Source of the DNA: Nocardia sp. BMG111209
Lineage (GTDB): Bacteria; Actinomycetota; Actinomycetes; Mycobacteriales; Mycobacteriaceae
NCBI RefSeq assembly: GCF_000381925.1
Contig: NZ_KB907310.1
Coordinates: forward strand, 186,001 to 250,000
Length of the DNA: 64,000 nt
Direction: 5' to 3'
Shown here: positions 18,707 through 27,985 of the stretch, piece by piece
Layout of the letters: the number at the start of each line of letters is the position of its first letter
Position numbering within the stretch: position 1 is the stretch's first letter
Position numbers and translations under genes: made by a program
Notes under the pieces: generated by a model
The model's input: the letters and a program-made list of their open reading frames with translations, nothing else
Databases searched by the model: none
Told to the model about the DNA's origin: nothing

Positions 18707-18746
18707 CTCGGGCCGGTACGGAATTCCGTACCGGCCCTTGGTTTTC
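18707..18746 (+). terminator. Terminator after rplA
   Basis: A perfect 28-base palindrome at 18710-18737 (arms GGGCCGGTACGGAA and TTCCGTACCGGCCC) followed by TTGGTTTTC. It lies 13 bases after the rplA stop. Confidence 0.9.
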
Positions 18747-18819
18747 ACCCGTTTTGGCAGATGGGCAGGGGTTCGGCTATTCTGATGGACGGTCGTCGAC
18801 CTGTTCGACGACCGAACCC

Positions 18820-19060
18820 ACATCGTTCTACCGAAGACCGTTGGTCGCTGCCGCGAGGCAGCTGAAGGTCCGGCGATATTGCCGGCGGCCCACGCAGGGA
18901 GAGCCGAGGTCGGGAAAATGTGGGCCGTGCCCTGGCACGGTGTCGATATTTTCTTCTGCGCCCCGGGACGCCCTGCGTCCGGGGCGTTTGCTTTGTCGCC
19001 GGGCAGTCTCCTCCGGGTGTCGGTAGGCCGAAATACGTACCGACACATCCAGAGAGGAGG
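18820..19060 (+). ncRNA. Ribosomal protein L10 leader (autoregulatory 5' UTR), candidate
   Basis: The stretch between rplA and rplJ holds no gene. It contains GAAGACCGTTGGTC near 18833, then GCAGGGAGAGCCGAGGTCGG near 18894, and several hairpins, an arrangement like the L10 leader RNA that precedes rplJ in many bacteria. The L10(L7/L12)4 complex binds such leaders and represses rplJL. An intrinsic-terminator-like hairpin lies inside it. The exact ends are estimated. An Rfam covariance search with the L10 leader model would decide. Confidence 0.6.
18959..18995 (+). terminator. Attenuator-like hairpin in the rplJ leader
   Basis: The stem CGCCCCGGGACG (18959-18970) pairs with CGTCCGGGGCG (18976-18986), with one bulged G and a 5-base loop, then TTTGCTTTG. 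It sits about 70 bases before rplJ, inside the leader, where premature termination would control rplJL. Confidence 0.65.
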
Positions 19061-19066
19061 CGAAGT

Positions 19067-19621
19067 ATGGCAAAACCCGAGAAGGTCACCGCGGTCGCGG
19101 AGATCACCGAGCAGTTCCGCAGCTCCACCGCCACCGTGGTCACGGAATACCGTGGTCTGTCGGTCGGCAAGATGACCGAGCTGCGCCGGTCGCTGGGCGC
19201 GAACGCCACCTACTCCGTCGCCAAGAACACCCTGGTCAAGCGCGCTGCCGCCGAGGCGGGCGTGGAAGGCCTGGATGAGCTGTTCGTCGGCCCGACCGCC
19301 ATCACCTTCATCGAGGGTGAGCCGGTCGACGCCGCCAAGACGCTGAAGCAGTTCGCCAAGGACAACAAGGCCCTGATCATCAAGGGCGGGTACATGGACG
19401 GCAAAGCGCTGTCCGTGGCCGAGGTCGAGCGGATCGCCGACCTCGACTCGCGCGAGGTGCTGCTGGCCAAGCTGGCCGGCGCCTTCAAGGCCAAGACCGC
19501 GCAGGCCGCCGGCCTGTTCAACGCGCCCGCCTCGCAGGTCGCCCGGCTCGCCGCGGCCCTGCAGGAGAAGCTGGCCGCCGGTGCCCCCGCACCGGCCGAC
19601 GCTCCCGCGGACGCGGAATAA
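19067..19621 (+). CDS. rplJ: 50S ribosomal protein L10
   Basis: A 184-residue L10. The N-terminal rRNA-binding part ([41 protein letters not shown]) is followed by the helical tail that carries L7/L12 dimers ([19 protein letters not shown]). The protein anchors the stalk and autoregulates through its leader. ATG 19067 has AGAGGAGG upstream. An in-frame extension to 18920 would cover leader RNA and is rejected. Confidence 0.96.
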   Translation: MAKPEKVTAVAEITEQFRSSTATVVTEYRGLSVGKMTELRRSLGANATYSVAKNTLVKRAAAEAGVEGLDELFVGPTAITFIEGEPVDAAKTLKQFAKDNKALIIKGGYMDGKALSVAEVERIADLDSREVLLAKLAGAFKAKTAQAAGLFNAPASQVARLAAALQEKLAAGAPAPADAPADAE

Positions 19622-19684
19622 CCCCCATTACCTCTCCTCGCCCGGTCCACACCGCGGCGGGGGCATACATCGGAAGGAAACATC

Positions 19685-20071
19685 ATGGCCAAGCTGTCCA
19701 CTGAAGAACTGATCGACGCCTTCAAGGAGCTGACCCTGCTCGAGCTCGCCGAGTTCGTGAAGGTGTTCGAGGACACCTTCGAGGTCACCGCCGCCGCGCC
19801 GGTCGCCATCGCCGCCGGCGGTGCCGCCCCGGCCGCCGCCGAGGCCGTCGAGGAGCAGGACGAGTTCGACGTCGTGCTCGAGGGCGCGGGCGAAAAGAAG
19901 ATCCAGGTCATCAAGGTGGTCCGCGAGATCGTCTCCGGCCTGGGCCTGAAGGAGGCCAAGGACCTCGTCGAGAGCGCCCCGAAGCCGATCCTGGAGAAGG
20001 TCGCCAAGGAGGCCGCCGAGGCCGCCAAGGCGAAGCTGGAAGAGGCCGGCGCCAAGGTTTCCGTCAAGTAG
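19685..20071 (+). CDS. rplL: 50S ribosomal protein L7/L12
   Basis: A 128-residue L7/L12: an N-terminal dimerisation helix pair ([25 protein letters not shown]), an Ala-rich hinge ([16 protein letters not shown]), and the C-terminal factor-binding domain ([30 protein letters not shown]). Present as stalk dimers on L10, it recruits translation GTPases. ATG 19685 has a GGAAGGAAA site. A strong terminator follows, so it ends this transcript. Confidence 0.96.
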   Translation: MAKLSTEELIDAFKELTLLELAEFVKVFEDTFEVTAAAPVAIAAGGAAPAAAEAVEEQDEFDVVLEGAGEKKIQVIKVVREIVSGLGLKEAKDLVESAPKPILEKVAKEAAEAAKAKLEEAGAKVSVK

Positions 20072-20090
20072 GACGGTTCCCGCACGGTTC

Positions 20091-20134
20091 GCGGCGGGCG
20101 GTTCCCCTCGGGGAGCCGCCCGCCGCGGCATTTC
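20091..20134 (+). terminator. Terminator after rplL
   Basis: A 16-base stem (GCGGCGGGCGGTTCCC at 20091-20106 with GGGAGCCGCCCGCCGC at 20111-20126, one G-U pair) and a 4-base loop, followed by GGCATTTCC. Confidence 0.85.
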
Positions 20135-20454
20135 CGGGGCCGCGGATTGCTCCGGTACGGCCGGATTCGGCGGATCGTGAACTCCGGCGCGGCGGATGTG
20201 CGACGGGTTTCGGGCCCGCCGTCAACGTGGTCGGAAACAGAACTTGTTCGCCGCCGGTTGTGGCTTTCACCAGTTCAGACCCGGTAATAAAGAGCAAAAC
20301 CCTAGTACTTACCCGTCGGTCAGGTAGGGATAGGCTTGACGACCGGTATGCGATACAGTGGCCGAACCCAGTGCGGCGCGTCACACCCCCGTTTCCGAGC
20401 GGAGCATGCCGATGGCAGCCGCGGGGGGACCGTTGGAACAGTGTGGAGGTTGGC
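20135..20454 (+). promoter_or_regulatory. Gene-free region upstream of the mce operon
   Basis: These 320 bases between the rplL terminator and mceG carry no supported gene. An imperfect inverted repeat (TACTTACCC at 20306-20314 and GGTCAGGTA at 20319-20327) is the best operator candidate. TTGACG at 20336 and TACAGT at 20354 resemble promoter boxes but are only 12 bases apart. The mceG promoter therefore probably lies here but cannot be placed with confidence. Confidence 0.4.
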
Positions 20455-21495
20455 GTGGGCGTCGAGGTCAGAACTGAGGGCGTGACCAAGTCGTTCGGTT
20501 CACAGCGAATTTGGCAGGATGTCACGCTGACCCTGCCGTCGGGGGAGGTCAGCGCGCTGCTCGGACCTTCCGGTACCGGTAAGTCCGTCTTCCTGAAGTC
20601 CCTGATCGGCCTGCTGCGCCCGGAGCGCGGCTCCATCTACATCGATGGCACCGACATCACCACCTGCTCCAACAAGGAGCTCTACGAGATCCGCAAGTTG
20701 TTCGGCGTGCTGTTCCAGGACGGCGCCCTGTTCGGATCGATGAATCTGTTCGACAACGTGGCCTTCCCGTTGCGCGAGCACACCAAGAAGAGCGAATCCG
20801 ACATCAAGAAGATCGTCATGGAGAAGCTCGAGCTGACCGGTCTGCTCGGCGCCGAAGGCAAACTGCCGGGCGAGATCTCGGGCGGTATGCGCAAGCGCGC
20901 CGGCCTGGCGCGGGCGCTGGTGCTGGATCCGCAGATCATCCTCGTCGACGAGCCGGACTCCGGTCTCGACCCGGTGCGCACCACCTATCTGAGCCAGCTG
21001 CTCATCGATATCAACGCGCAGATCGACGCCACGATCCTCATCGTCACGCACAACATCAACCTGGCCCGGACCGTGCCGGACAACATCGGTATGTTGTTCC
21101 GCCGCCGCCTGGTGATGTTCGGCCCGCGCGAGGTGCTGCTCACCTCGGAGGAGCCGGTGGTCAAGCAGTTCCTCAACGGCCGCATGATCGGCCCGATCGG
21201 TATGTCCGAGGAGAAGGACGAGGCGCAGATGGCCCGCGAGCAGGCCCTCGCCGACGCCGGCCACTACGACAACGGCACCGAGGAGATCGAGGGCATCGTC
21301 CCGCAGATGAAGGCCACGCCGGGGATGCCGTACCGGCAGGCCGTCGAGCGGCGGCGCAGTCGCGTCCTCGAGATCATGCACACCCTGCCCCACCCGGCCC
21401 AGGTCGCGATCCGCGAATCCATGGAGCAGAACGGCGATACGCAGGTACTTCCCGCCTATACGAGCAACCCTTCAGATTATCCGGGAATGATCTAG
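20455..21495 (+). CDS. mceG: Mce transporter ATPase MceG (Mkl)
   Basis: A 346-residue ABC ATPase. Walker A is LLGPSGTGKSVFLKSL, the signature is GEISGGMRKRAGLARALVL, and Walker B is IILVDEPDSGLDP, followed by the switch His in IVTHN. The C-terminal extension of about 90 residues (MIGPIGMSEEKDEAQMAREQAL, EEIEGIVPQ) is specific to actinobacterial Mkl/MceG and matches M. tuberculosis Rv0655 as recalled. It powers lipid import by YrbE-Mce complexes. GTG 20455 follows GTGGAGGT at 5 bases. As in M. tuberculosis it lies between rplL and rpoB, but here it leads directly into an mce operon. Confidence 0.94.
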   Translation: MGVEVRTEGVTKSFGSQRIWQDVTLTLPSGEVSALLGPSGTGKSVFLKSLIGLLRPERGSIYIDGTDITTCSNKELYEIRKLFGVLFQDGALFGSMNLFDNVAFPLREHTKKSESDIKKIVMEKLELTGLLGAEGKLPGEISGGMRKRAGLARALVLDPQIILVDEPDSGLDPVRTTYLSQLLIDINAQIDATILIVTHNINLARTVPDNIGMLFRRRLVMFGPREVLLTSEEPVVKQFLNGRMIGPIGMSEEKDEAQMAREQALADAGHYDNGTEEIEGIVPQMKATPGMPYRQAVERRRSRVLEIMHTLPHPAQVAIRESMEQNGDTQVLPAYTSNPSDYPGMI

Positions 21496-21541
21496 TAACC
21501 CAGGTATGACACAGGGCAACTAGCGGGTAACATACGCAATC

Positions 21542-22336
21542 GTGAACAATACCCTGACGCGGCTGCGAACCCCCGTCGAGTCGGGTCTTGCTCAGGCCGG
21601 CAACATCTTTGCGTTGCTTCTCGATGTGGGGCGCAAGGTTTTTCGTCGGCCGTTCCAGTGGCGCGAATTCATCGAACAGTCGTGGTTCATCGCGAGTGTG
21701 TCGATCCTCCCCGCGGCGCTGGTGGCAATTCCGTTCGGCGCGGTGGTCGCACTGCAGACGGGTTCGCTCATCAAACAGCTGGGCGCCGAGGCGTTCACCG
21801 GCGCCACGAGTGTGCTGGCGACCGTGCAGCAAGCCGCGCCGGTCGTCACCGCGCTGATCATCGCGGGGGCAGCGGGTTCCGCGGTCGCCGCCGATCTGGG
21901 CTCGCGCACGATCCGCGAGGAGATCGACGCCATGGAGGTGCTGGGCATCGACCCGGTGCACCGGCTGGTGGTGCCCCGCGTACTGGGCATGATGCTGATC
22001 GCCGTGCTGCTCAACGGTTTGGTGTCGGTGGTCGGTATCTGCGGCGGCTACTTCTTCAACGTGTTGTTGCAGGGCGGCACCCCCGGCGCCTACCTGGCCT
22101 CGTTCTCGGCGCTCGCGCAGCTGCCGGACCTCTGGATCGGTGAGATCAAGGCCCTCATCTTCGGCCTGCTGGCCGGCGTCATCGCGGCCTACAAGGGTCT
22201 GCACCCGAAAGGGGGACCGAAAGGAGTCGGTGAGGCGGTGAACCAGTCGGTGGTGATCACCTTCCTGGTGCTGTTCTTCGTGAACCTGGTGCTGACACTC
22301 GTGTACCTGCAGGTCGTCCCGGCCAAGGGCGGGTGA
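21542..22336 (+). CDS. yrbEA: MlaE/YrbE-family ABC permease, A subunit
   Basis: A 264-residue permease with about five or six membrane helices. The MlaE signature appears as EEIDAMEVLGIDPVHRLVVPRVLGMMLIAVLLN, the cytoplasmic coupling segment that contacts the ATPase. It forms the inner-membrane channel of the Mce lipid importer together with YrbEB. GTG 21542 lies 46 bases after mceG. The ribosome site is weak, which may mean the start is misplaced by a few codons. It is in one operon with the next nine genes. Confidence 0.93.
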   Translation: MNNTLTRLRTPVESGLAQAGNIFALLLDVGRKVFRRPFQWREFIEQSWFIASVSILPAALVAIPFGAVVALQTGSLIKQLGAEAFTGATSVLATVQQAAPVVTALIIAGAAGSAVAADLGSRTIREEIDAMEVLGIDPVHRLVVPRVLGMMLIAVLLNGLVSVVGICGGYFFNVLLQGGTPGAYLASFSALAQLPDLWIGEIKALIFGLLAGVIAAYKGLHPKGGPKGVGEAVNQSVVITFLVLFFVNLVLTLVYLQVVPAKGG

Positions 22337-22338
22337 AC

Positions 22339-23205
22339 ATGGTTGCCACCCAACGCACCCCGGTGGTGCTCAGACAGGCCCGCCGGATCGGCCGCGCGCT
22401 GCGCGCCCCGATCGACGTCATCGATCGCGCCGGCGATCAGATGTCCTTCTACTCCAAGGCGATCGCGTGGATTCCCCGCACGCTGGTGCACTACCGCAAG
22501 GAGGTCACGCGGCTGCTCGCCGAGGTGACCTTCGGATCCGGCGCGCTGGCGGTCATCGGCGGCACCATCGGCGTGGTCGTCATGATGTCGGCCTCGGTCG
22601 GCGTGGTGGTCGGACTCCAGGGTTTCAAGGCCCTCGATTCGCTCGGCAGCGGTGTGCTCACCGGCTTCCTCACCGGGTACATCAACACCCGTGAACTCGC
22701 GCCGCTGGTGGCGGCGCTGGCGTTGTCGGCCACGGTCGGCTGTGGTTTCACCGCGCAGTTGGGCGCGATGCGCATCTCCGAGGAGATCGACGCGCTCGAG
22801 GTGATGGCCGTACCCGGTGTGCCGTTCCTGGTCACCACCCGCGTCATCGCCGGATTCGTGGCGGTGATCCCGCTGTACATCGTCGGCCTGCTGGGCACGT
22901 TCCTGGCTTCCCGGCAGATCAGTGTGTGGTTCAACGGGCAGTCCAGCGGTTCCTACGACCACTACTTCAGCCTGTTCCTGCCACCGGAGGATGTGCTCTA
23001 TTCCTTCGTGAAGGTGCTGGTGTTCGCCTTCGTGATCATCCTGATCCACTGCTACTACGGCTTCAACGCCAGTGGCGGGCCGGCGGGCGTCGGTGTGGCG
23101 GTCGGCCGCGCGGTGCGGGCCTCGATCGTGCTGATCAACATCCTCGATTTCTTCCTCAGCCTTGCCATCTGGGGGACCACCACCACCGTTCGGGTCGCCG
23201 GATGA
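22339..23205 (+). CDS. yrbEB: MlaE/YrbE-family ABC permease, B subunit
   Basis: A 288-residue second permease with the coupling segment EEIDALEVMAVPGVPFLVTTRVIAGFVAVIPLY and a YYGFNASGGPAGVGVAVGRAVRAS C-terminal part typical of YrbEB proteins. ATG 22339, 2 bases after the YrbEA stop, has AAGGG at 9 bases. GTG 22333 overlaps that stop and is the alternative. YrbEA and YrbEB are expected to form the transmembrane heterodimer. Confidence 0.93.
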   Translation: MVATQRTPVVLRQARRIGRALRAPIDVIDRAGDQMSFYSKAIAWIPRTLVHYRKEVTRLLAEVTFGSGALAVIGGTIGVVVMMSASVGVVVGLQGFKALDSLGSGVLTGFLTGYINTRELAPLVAALALSATVGCGFTAQLGAMRISEEIDALEVMAVPGVPFLVTTRVIAGFVAVIPLYIVGLLGTFLASRQISVWFNGQSSGSYDHYFSLFLPPEDVLYSFVKVLVFAFVIILIHCYYGFNASGGPAGVGVAVGRAVRASIVLINILDFFLSLAIWGTTTTVRVAG

Positions 23206-23275
23206 GCGGGCCGGGCCGGAGACGGCAGCGGAGCGTCACCACGCAGGCCCGCCGCTCGTCCGTAGGGGGCAGGGC

Positions 23276-24625
23276 ATGAGCGCCGACGGGGTTCGGTTGT
23301 GGCGGGCCACGGAGAAGTGGCGGGTCCGCAGCTTGGGTGTGCTGTTCTTCGCGCTGGCGTTCGCGTTCCTGAGCGTGACCGTCGCCGCCTACAACAAGGT
23401 GTGGACGCCGACGACGAATGTCGACCTGATCACCGATACGGTCGGGAACGCGTTGACCCGCAACGCCGATGTGAAGGTCCGCGGGGTCACCGTGGGCGAG
23501 GTGCGGTCCAGCGAGTCCACCCACGGCAAGGTCACGCTGCATCTGGCGATCGAGCCGGACAAGGCGGCGAAGATCCCGACCAACGTCACCGCGCGACTGC
23601 TGCCGAAGACGTTGTTCGGCGAACGCTATGTGGAACTGGAGTGGCCGGCGCAGCCCAGCGGCCGGACGCTGACCGCGGGCACCACCCTCTACCAGGACGC
23701 CAGCGGTAACGCCGTCGAGGTCAGCCAGCTGCTCGACAGCATCCTGCCGCTGTTGCAGGCGGTGCCGCCGCAGTATCTGTCGTCCACCCTCGGCTCGCTG
23801 TCGCAGGCGCTGAGCGGGCAGGGCGCCGAACTCGGCGACACCATCGACCGGCTCGACAAGATCTTCCGCGGCCTCAACGGGGAACTGCCCGCGCTGCAGG
23901 AGGATCTGCGCAGCTTCGCGAAGGCGGCCGACACCTATGCCGACGCGCTGCCGGAACTGGTCGACGCCTTCGACAACCTGCGCACGCTCAATGCCACCGT
24001 GGTGCAGAAGCGGTCGCAGATCGACACCCTGTACCAGGTGCTGACGCCGACCTCCTCGAAGACGGCCGATTTCCTGGTCGCCAATCACGACAACATCATC
24101 GACGTCGCCGCCGATTCGCGGGAGGCGCTGGAGCTGCTGGCCACCTACTCGCCGACCTACGCCTGCACGATGCGCAACTTCGCCCAGCTGAAGCCGCGCA
24201 TCGACGACATCTTCGGCAAGGGCACCGATATGCCCGGCTCCCGGGTGTCGATCTCGGTGGTCAACCCGCGCGGCCGGTACCTGCCCAATCAGGACGAGCC
24301 GCGCTGGTTCGACACGCGCGGCCCCGCCTGCCTGCCGGAATATCCGCTGGGTGTCGATTCGGGTCAGTACCCGGGCGGTCCGATCAACGACGGTTCGTAT
24401 CAGCCGCCGACGCGCGTCCCGGGTGATCCGGACGGCGGATCGATGCCGCCGGCCCAGTTCTCGGTGTACGGCGCGGGCGTCTCGCTGGCCGGTTCACCGG
24501 CGGAGCAGCACGCGCTCGGCGCGATCTACGGGGCGGCCAACGGGGTTTCGCCCGATCAGGTGCCCGGCTGGGTCACCCGGATCGCGGCCCCGGCGCTGCG
24601 CGGGAGCGAGGTGAGCGTCAAATGA
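23276..24625 (+). CDS. mceA: MCE-family protein MceA
   Basis: A 449-residue protein. An N-terminal membrane anchor (SLGVLFFALAFAFLSVTVAAYNKVW, residues about 20-44) is followed by the MCE domain (VDLITDTVGNALTRNADVKVRGVTVGEV to RLLPKTLFGERYVELEW). A long amphipathic helical region (EVSQLLDSILPLLQAVPPQYLSS) and a Pro-rich tail complete it. ATG 23276 follows a G-rich AGGGGGCAGGG site. The frame is open to 23162 but that part overlaps yrbEB. In Mce complexes the six MceA-F subunits build a hexameric periplasmic tunnel for lipids. Confidence 0.92.
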   Translation: MSADGVRLWRATEKWRVRSLGVLFFALAFAFLSVTVAAYNKVWTPTTNVDLITDTVGNALTRNADVKVRGVTVGEVRSSESTHGKVTLHLAIEPDKAAKIPTNVTARLLPKTLFGERYVELEWPAQPSGRTLTAGTTLYQDASGNAVEVSQLLDSILPLLQAVPPQYLSSTLGSLSQALSGQGAELGDTIDRLDKIFRGLNGELPALQEDLRSFAKAADTYADALPELVDAFDNLRTLNATVVQKRSQIDTLYQVLTPTSSKTADFLVANHDNIIDVAADSREALELLATYSPTYACTMRNFAQLKPRIDDIFGKGTDMPGSRVSISVVNPRGRYLPNQDEPRWFDTRGPACLPEYPLGVDSGQYPGGPINDGSYQPPTRVPGDPDGGSMPPAQFSVYGAGVSLAGSPAEQHALGAIYGAANGVSPDQVPGWVTRIAAPALRGSEVSVK

Positions 24626-25695
24626 AGGACAAAATGCGCGGTCTCGGCGGCCCGCTGACCAAGCTGGCGATCTTCGTCGTGGTGACGCTGTTCCTGACCG
24701 CGGTGCTCGGCCTCAGTATCGCCAACTACACCGGCGGCGGCACCGAGTTCCGGGCCCGGTTCAGCGATGTGACGTCGCTGAACACCGGTGACGAGGTGCG
24801 GGTCGCGGGCGTCCGGGTCGGCAAGGTCACCAAGATCTCGATCGTGGACCGCGACCAGGCCGAGGTGCGCTTCGAACTCAACGACCGCAGCTCGCTGCCC
24901 GCCTCGACCACGGCCACCATCCGCTACCGGAACCTGGTGGGCCAGCGCTACATCGCGCTCGAGCAGGGCACCGGGCAGCAGGGCCGGATCATCTCCCGCG
25001 GCGCGACCATCCCGTTGGAACGCACCCGTCCCGCGCTGAATCTGACCACGCTGTTCAACGGATTCCGGCCGTTGTTCCAGACCCTCACCGCCGACGACGT
25101 GAACAAGCTGTCGTACGAGATCATCCAGGTCTTCCAGGGCGAGAGCGGCACGATCACCGAACTGGTGTCGAACACCGCGAACCTGACCAACAAGATCGCC
25201 GACAAGGATGCGGTGATCGGCCAGATCGTGACCAATCTGAATCAGGTGCTGGACGCGGTGAGCTCACGCGAGGGCGAACTGGACGATCTGATCGTCAACA
25301 CCGAGGCGCTGGTCTCGGGCCTGAACGCCGAGCGCGGCACGATCGGCTCCGCGGTGCAGTCGCTGGGCAACCTCGCCTCGGCCACCGCCGATCTGCTGGT
25401 CCCGACGGTGCCGACGTTGCAGGGATCGATCGCCGGGCTGAACCAGCTCACCGGCACGTTGAACGACCGCTCGGTGGAGGTGAACGAGACGCTGGCGAAT
25501 CTGCCGATCAAGATGGAGAAGCTCGGCCGCGCGGCCAGTTACGGCTCGTGGTTCCAGTTCTATCTCTGCGGTATCGATATCGTGGCCGGTCCGGGTGACT
25601 CCTCGACGGTGAACGTCCCGCCCGGCCTGCCGACGGTGAATCAGCCGGTGTACACCAACCCCGCGCCGCGCTGTCACGGGAAGGGCGGCCGCTGA
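24622..25695 (+). CDS. mceB: MCE-family protein MceB
   Basis: A 357-residue protein: membrane anchor LTKLAIFVVVTLFLTAVLGLSIAN (about residues 12-35), MCE domain FRARFSDVTSLNTGDEVRVAGVRVGKV to RYRNLVGQRYIALE, then a helical region and a short tail with FYLCGIDIV, a cysteine motif common to MceB subunits. It overlaps mceA by 4 bases (ATGA), showing translational coupling, and mceC begins on its last base. Confidence 0.92.
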   Translation: MKDKMRGLGGPLTKLAIFVVVTLFLTAVLGLSIANYTGGGTEFRARFSDVTSLNTGDEVRVAGVRVGKVTKISIVDRDQAEVRFELNDRSSLPASTTATIRYRNLVGQRYIALEQGTGQQGRIISRGATIPLERTRPALNLTTLFNGFRPLFQTLTADDVNKLSYEIIQVFQGESGTITELVSNTANLTNKIADKDAVIGQIVTNLNQVLDAVSSREGELDDLIVNTEALVSGLNAERGTIGSAVQSLGNLASATADLLVPTVPTLQGSIAGLNQLTGTLNDRSVEVNETLANLPIKMEKLGRAASYGSWFQFYLCGIDIVAGPGDSSTVNVPPGLPTVNQPVYTNPAPRCHGKGGR

Positions 25696-26705
25696 TGGAC
25701 GACCGCACATTGCTGGGCCGTCGCAGCCCCGCCTTCATCGGCGGTCTGGGACTGGTTCTGGTCCTGCTGATCACGATGTCGGTGTTCTTCGTGGACCGGC
25801 TGCCGATCATCGGCGCCGGGACGCTCTACACCGCCGAATTCTCCGAGGCCGCCGGCCTGAAGAAGGGCAACGAGGTGCGCATCGCCGGCGTCAAGGTCGG
25901 CTCGGTGTCGGACGTCCGGCTCGACGGTGATCGGGTGCTGGTCGATTTCCGCACCCGCGACGCCTGGATCGGCGACGAGACCACCGCCTCCATCCAGATC
26001 AAGACCGTGCTCGGCCAGAAGTACGTGGCGCTCGACCCGCGCGGGTCCGCGCCGGCCGACCCCGGTAAGCGAATCCCGTTGTCGCGCACCATTTCCCCGT
26101 ACGACGTGGTGGACGCGTTCAGCGACGCGGCGAAGCAGATCCAGCACACGAACACCGATCAGCTGGCCACCAGCATGCGGGTGCTGTCGGACGCGTTCTC
26201 CGGGACGCCGCCGCAGATCCGCGGCTCCATCGACGGTGTCGCGCGGCTGTCGGAGACGCTGGCCAAGCGTGACGACCAGCTGCGCAAGCTGTTCGCCGCC
26301 ACCAACGCCACGACCAAGGTGCTCGCCGACCGCAACGCGCAGTTCGAGCAGTTGCTGGCCAACGGCGGTCAGTTGCTCGCCGAGCTGAACCTGCGGCAGC
26401 AGGCCATCGCCCAGTTGCTGACCGGCGCGCAGACGGTATCCGCCGAATTGAGCACGCTGGTGCACGACAACGAGGAACAGATCGGCCCCGCCCTGACCAA
26501 CCTGCAGAAGTCGATCGAGATGCTCAACGACAATCAGCAGAACATCTCCCGGACGCTCACCCTGGCCGGACCGTTCTATCACCTGTACGCCGACGTGCTC
26601 GGCAACGGCCGCTGGTTCGACGCGGTGATCGTGAACCTGACTCCGCCTGCGCTGCCGGCGATTCCGGGCAACCGCCCGCCGGTGCGAGTGATGGGAGGCA
26701 GGTGA
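25695..26705 (+). CDS. mceC: MCE-family protein MceC
   Basis: A 336-residue protein: anchor FIGGLGLVLVLLITMSVFFVDRLPII (about residues 14-39), MCE domain YTAEFSEAAGLKKGNEVRIAGVKVGSV to IKTVLGQKYVALDP, and a helical region ending in a short tail. The tail (PPALPAIPGNRPPVRVMGGR) is short and only mildly Pro-rich, unlike the long Pro-rich tails of some MceC proteins. Its start overlaps the mceB stop by one base (TGATG). Confidence 0.92.
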   Translation: MDDRTLLGRRSPAFIGGLGLVLVLLITMSVFFVDRLPIIGAGTLYTAEFSEAAGLKKGNEVRIAGVKVGSVSDVRLDGDRVLVDFRTRDAWIGDETTASIQIKTVLGQKYVALDPRGSAPADPGKRIPLSRTISPYDVVDAFSDAAKQIQHTNTDQLATSMRVLSDAFSGTPPQIRGSIDGVARLSETLAKRDDQLRKLFAATNATTKVLADRNAQFEQLLANGGQLLAELNLRQQAIAQLLTGAQTVSAELSTLVHDNEEQIGPALTNLQKSIEMLNDNQQNISRTLTLAGPFYHLYADVLGNGRWFDAVIVNLTPPALPAIPGNRPPVRVMGGR

Positions 26706-27985
26706 TGGCCGCCGTGCGCAATCCGTTCCGCCGCGACCTGCGCAGCGCGTTGCGGGAGTCCGGCCGCGCCACCAGAATCGGGCTCGCCCTCGGCATCGTG
26801 CTGGTGCTGGTGCTCGCCGGGGTGGGCTGGTGGGCCTTCGGCCAGTACAACCGGACCACCATCACCGCCTACTTCGACCGGTCGATCGGTATCTACCAGG
26901 GTTCGGACGTCCGGATCCTCGGCGTGCCGGTGGGCAAGGTGGATTCGGTGCAGCCGCAGGGCGAGCAGGTCAAGGTGGTCATGCACGTCGACCGGCGCTA
27001 CAGCGTGCCCGCCGATGTGAAGGCCGCGCAGATCACGCCGTCGGTGGTGTCGGATCGCTACATCCAGCTCGCGCCGGTGTACAAGGGCGGGCCGAAACTG
27101 GGCCGCACCGCGACGATTCCGAAGGACCGCACGGCCACCCCGGTCGAGGTGGACCGGCTGTACAAGAGCATCACCGAACTGTCGGATTCACTGGGTCCCA
27201 ACGGGGCCAACAAGGACGGCGCGCTCAACGACCTGGTCCGTACCGGCGCGGCGAATCTGTCGGGCAACGGTGACGCGCTGGCCAACAGCCTCACGCAGCT
27301 GTCGCATGCGGCCCGGTACTTCTCCGATGCCCGCGGCGATATCTTCGACACCATCAAGAACCTGCAGATCTTCGTGCACACCCTCGCGGTCAACGACGAT
27401 CAGGTGCGGCAGTTCAACAGTCAGCTGGCGAGCCTGGCCGGATTCCTCTCCGACGAGCGGTCCGATCTGGGCCAGGCGCTGAATCTGCTCTCGATCGCCC
27501 TCGGCGACGTGGCCCGCTTCGTGGACAACAACCGCGATCTGGTGGCGAGCAACGCCGACGCGCTCACCAAGCTGACCAAGACCCTCGCCGATCAGAGCGG
27601 CGACCTCGCGCAGGCCCTGCCGGTGCTGCCGCTGGCGCTGAGCAATCTGATCAACGTGCACAACGGCGAGACCGGAACCCTGGACATGCGCGCCAATCTG
27701 ACCCAGTTGCAGGATCCGTTCGGCACCCTGTGCCAGCTGATCGACCTCGGCAAGCTGGTGCCGGGCGATCCGAAGTTCGACGCGCTCAGCCGCCAGCTGC
27801 GTCCGGTCCTCGACCAGTGCAAGACGATCACCGATCAGCTCACCGCGGGCGTGCAGACGCCCTCGCTGGTGCTGCCGTTCGGGATTCTCTCCGGGCCGAA
27901 CGAGCAGCGTAATCCGGTGCCGGGCACGGTCCCGGGCACCCCGTCGGATCAGGCTCCGCCGTCGCAGGGAGGTGGACAGCGATGA
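26705..27985 (+). CDS. mceD: MCE-family protein MceD
   Basis: A 426-residue protein: anchor IGLALGIVLVLVLAGVGWWAFG (about residues 24-45), MCE domain ITAYFDRSIGIYQGSDVRILGVPVGKV to ITPSVVSDRYIQLAPVY, a long helical part, and a Pro/Gly-rich end. ATG 26705 overlaps the mceC stop by one base and has GGGAGG at 6 bases, so it is preferred to GTG 26702. Confidence 0.92.
   Translation: MAAVRNPFRRDLRSALRESGRATRIGLALGIVLVLVLAGVGWWAFGQYNRTTITAYFDRSIGIYQGSDVRILGVPVGKVDSVQPQGEQVKVVMHVDRRYSVPADVKAAQITPSVVSDRYIQLAPVYKGGPKLGRTATIPKDRTATPVEVDRLYKSITELSDSLGPNGANKDGALNDLVRTGAANLSGNGDALANSLTQLSHAARYFSDARGDIFDTIKNLQIFVHTLAVNDDQVRQFNSQLASLAGFLSDERSDLGQALNLLSIALGDVARFVDNNRDLVASNADALTKLTKTLADQSGDLAQALPVLPLALSNLINVHNGETGTLDMRANLTQLQDPFGTLCQLIDLGKLVPGDPKFDALSRQLRPVLDQCKTITDQLTAGVQTPSLVLPFGILSGPNEQRNPVPGTVPGTPSDQAPPSQGGGQR

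Noticed and set aside
20336..20359. TTGACG and TACAGT as an mceG promoter
   Set aside because: The boxes are only 12 bases apart, too close for a sigma-A promoter.
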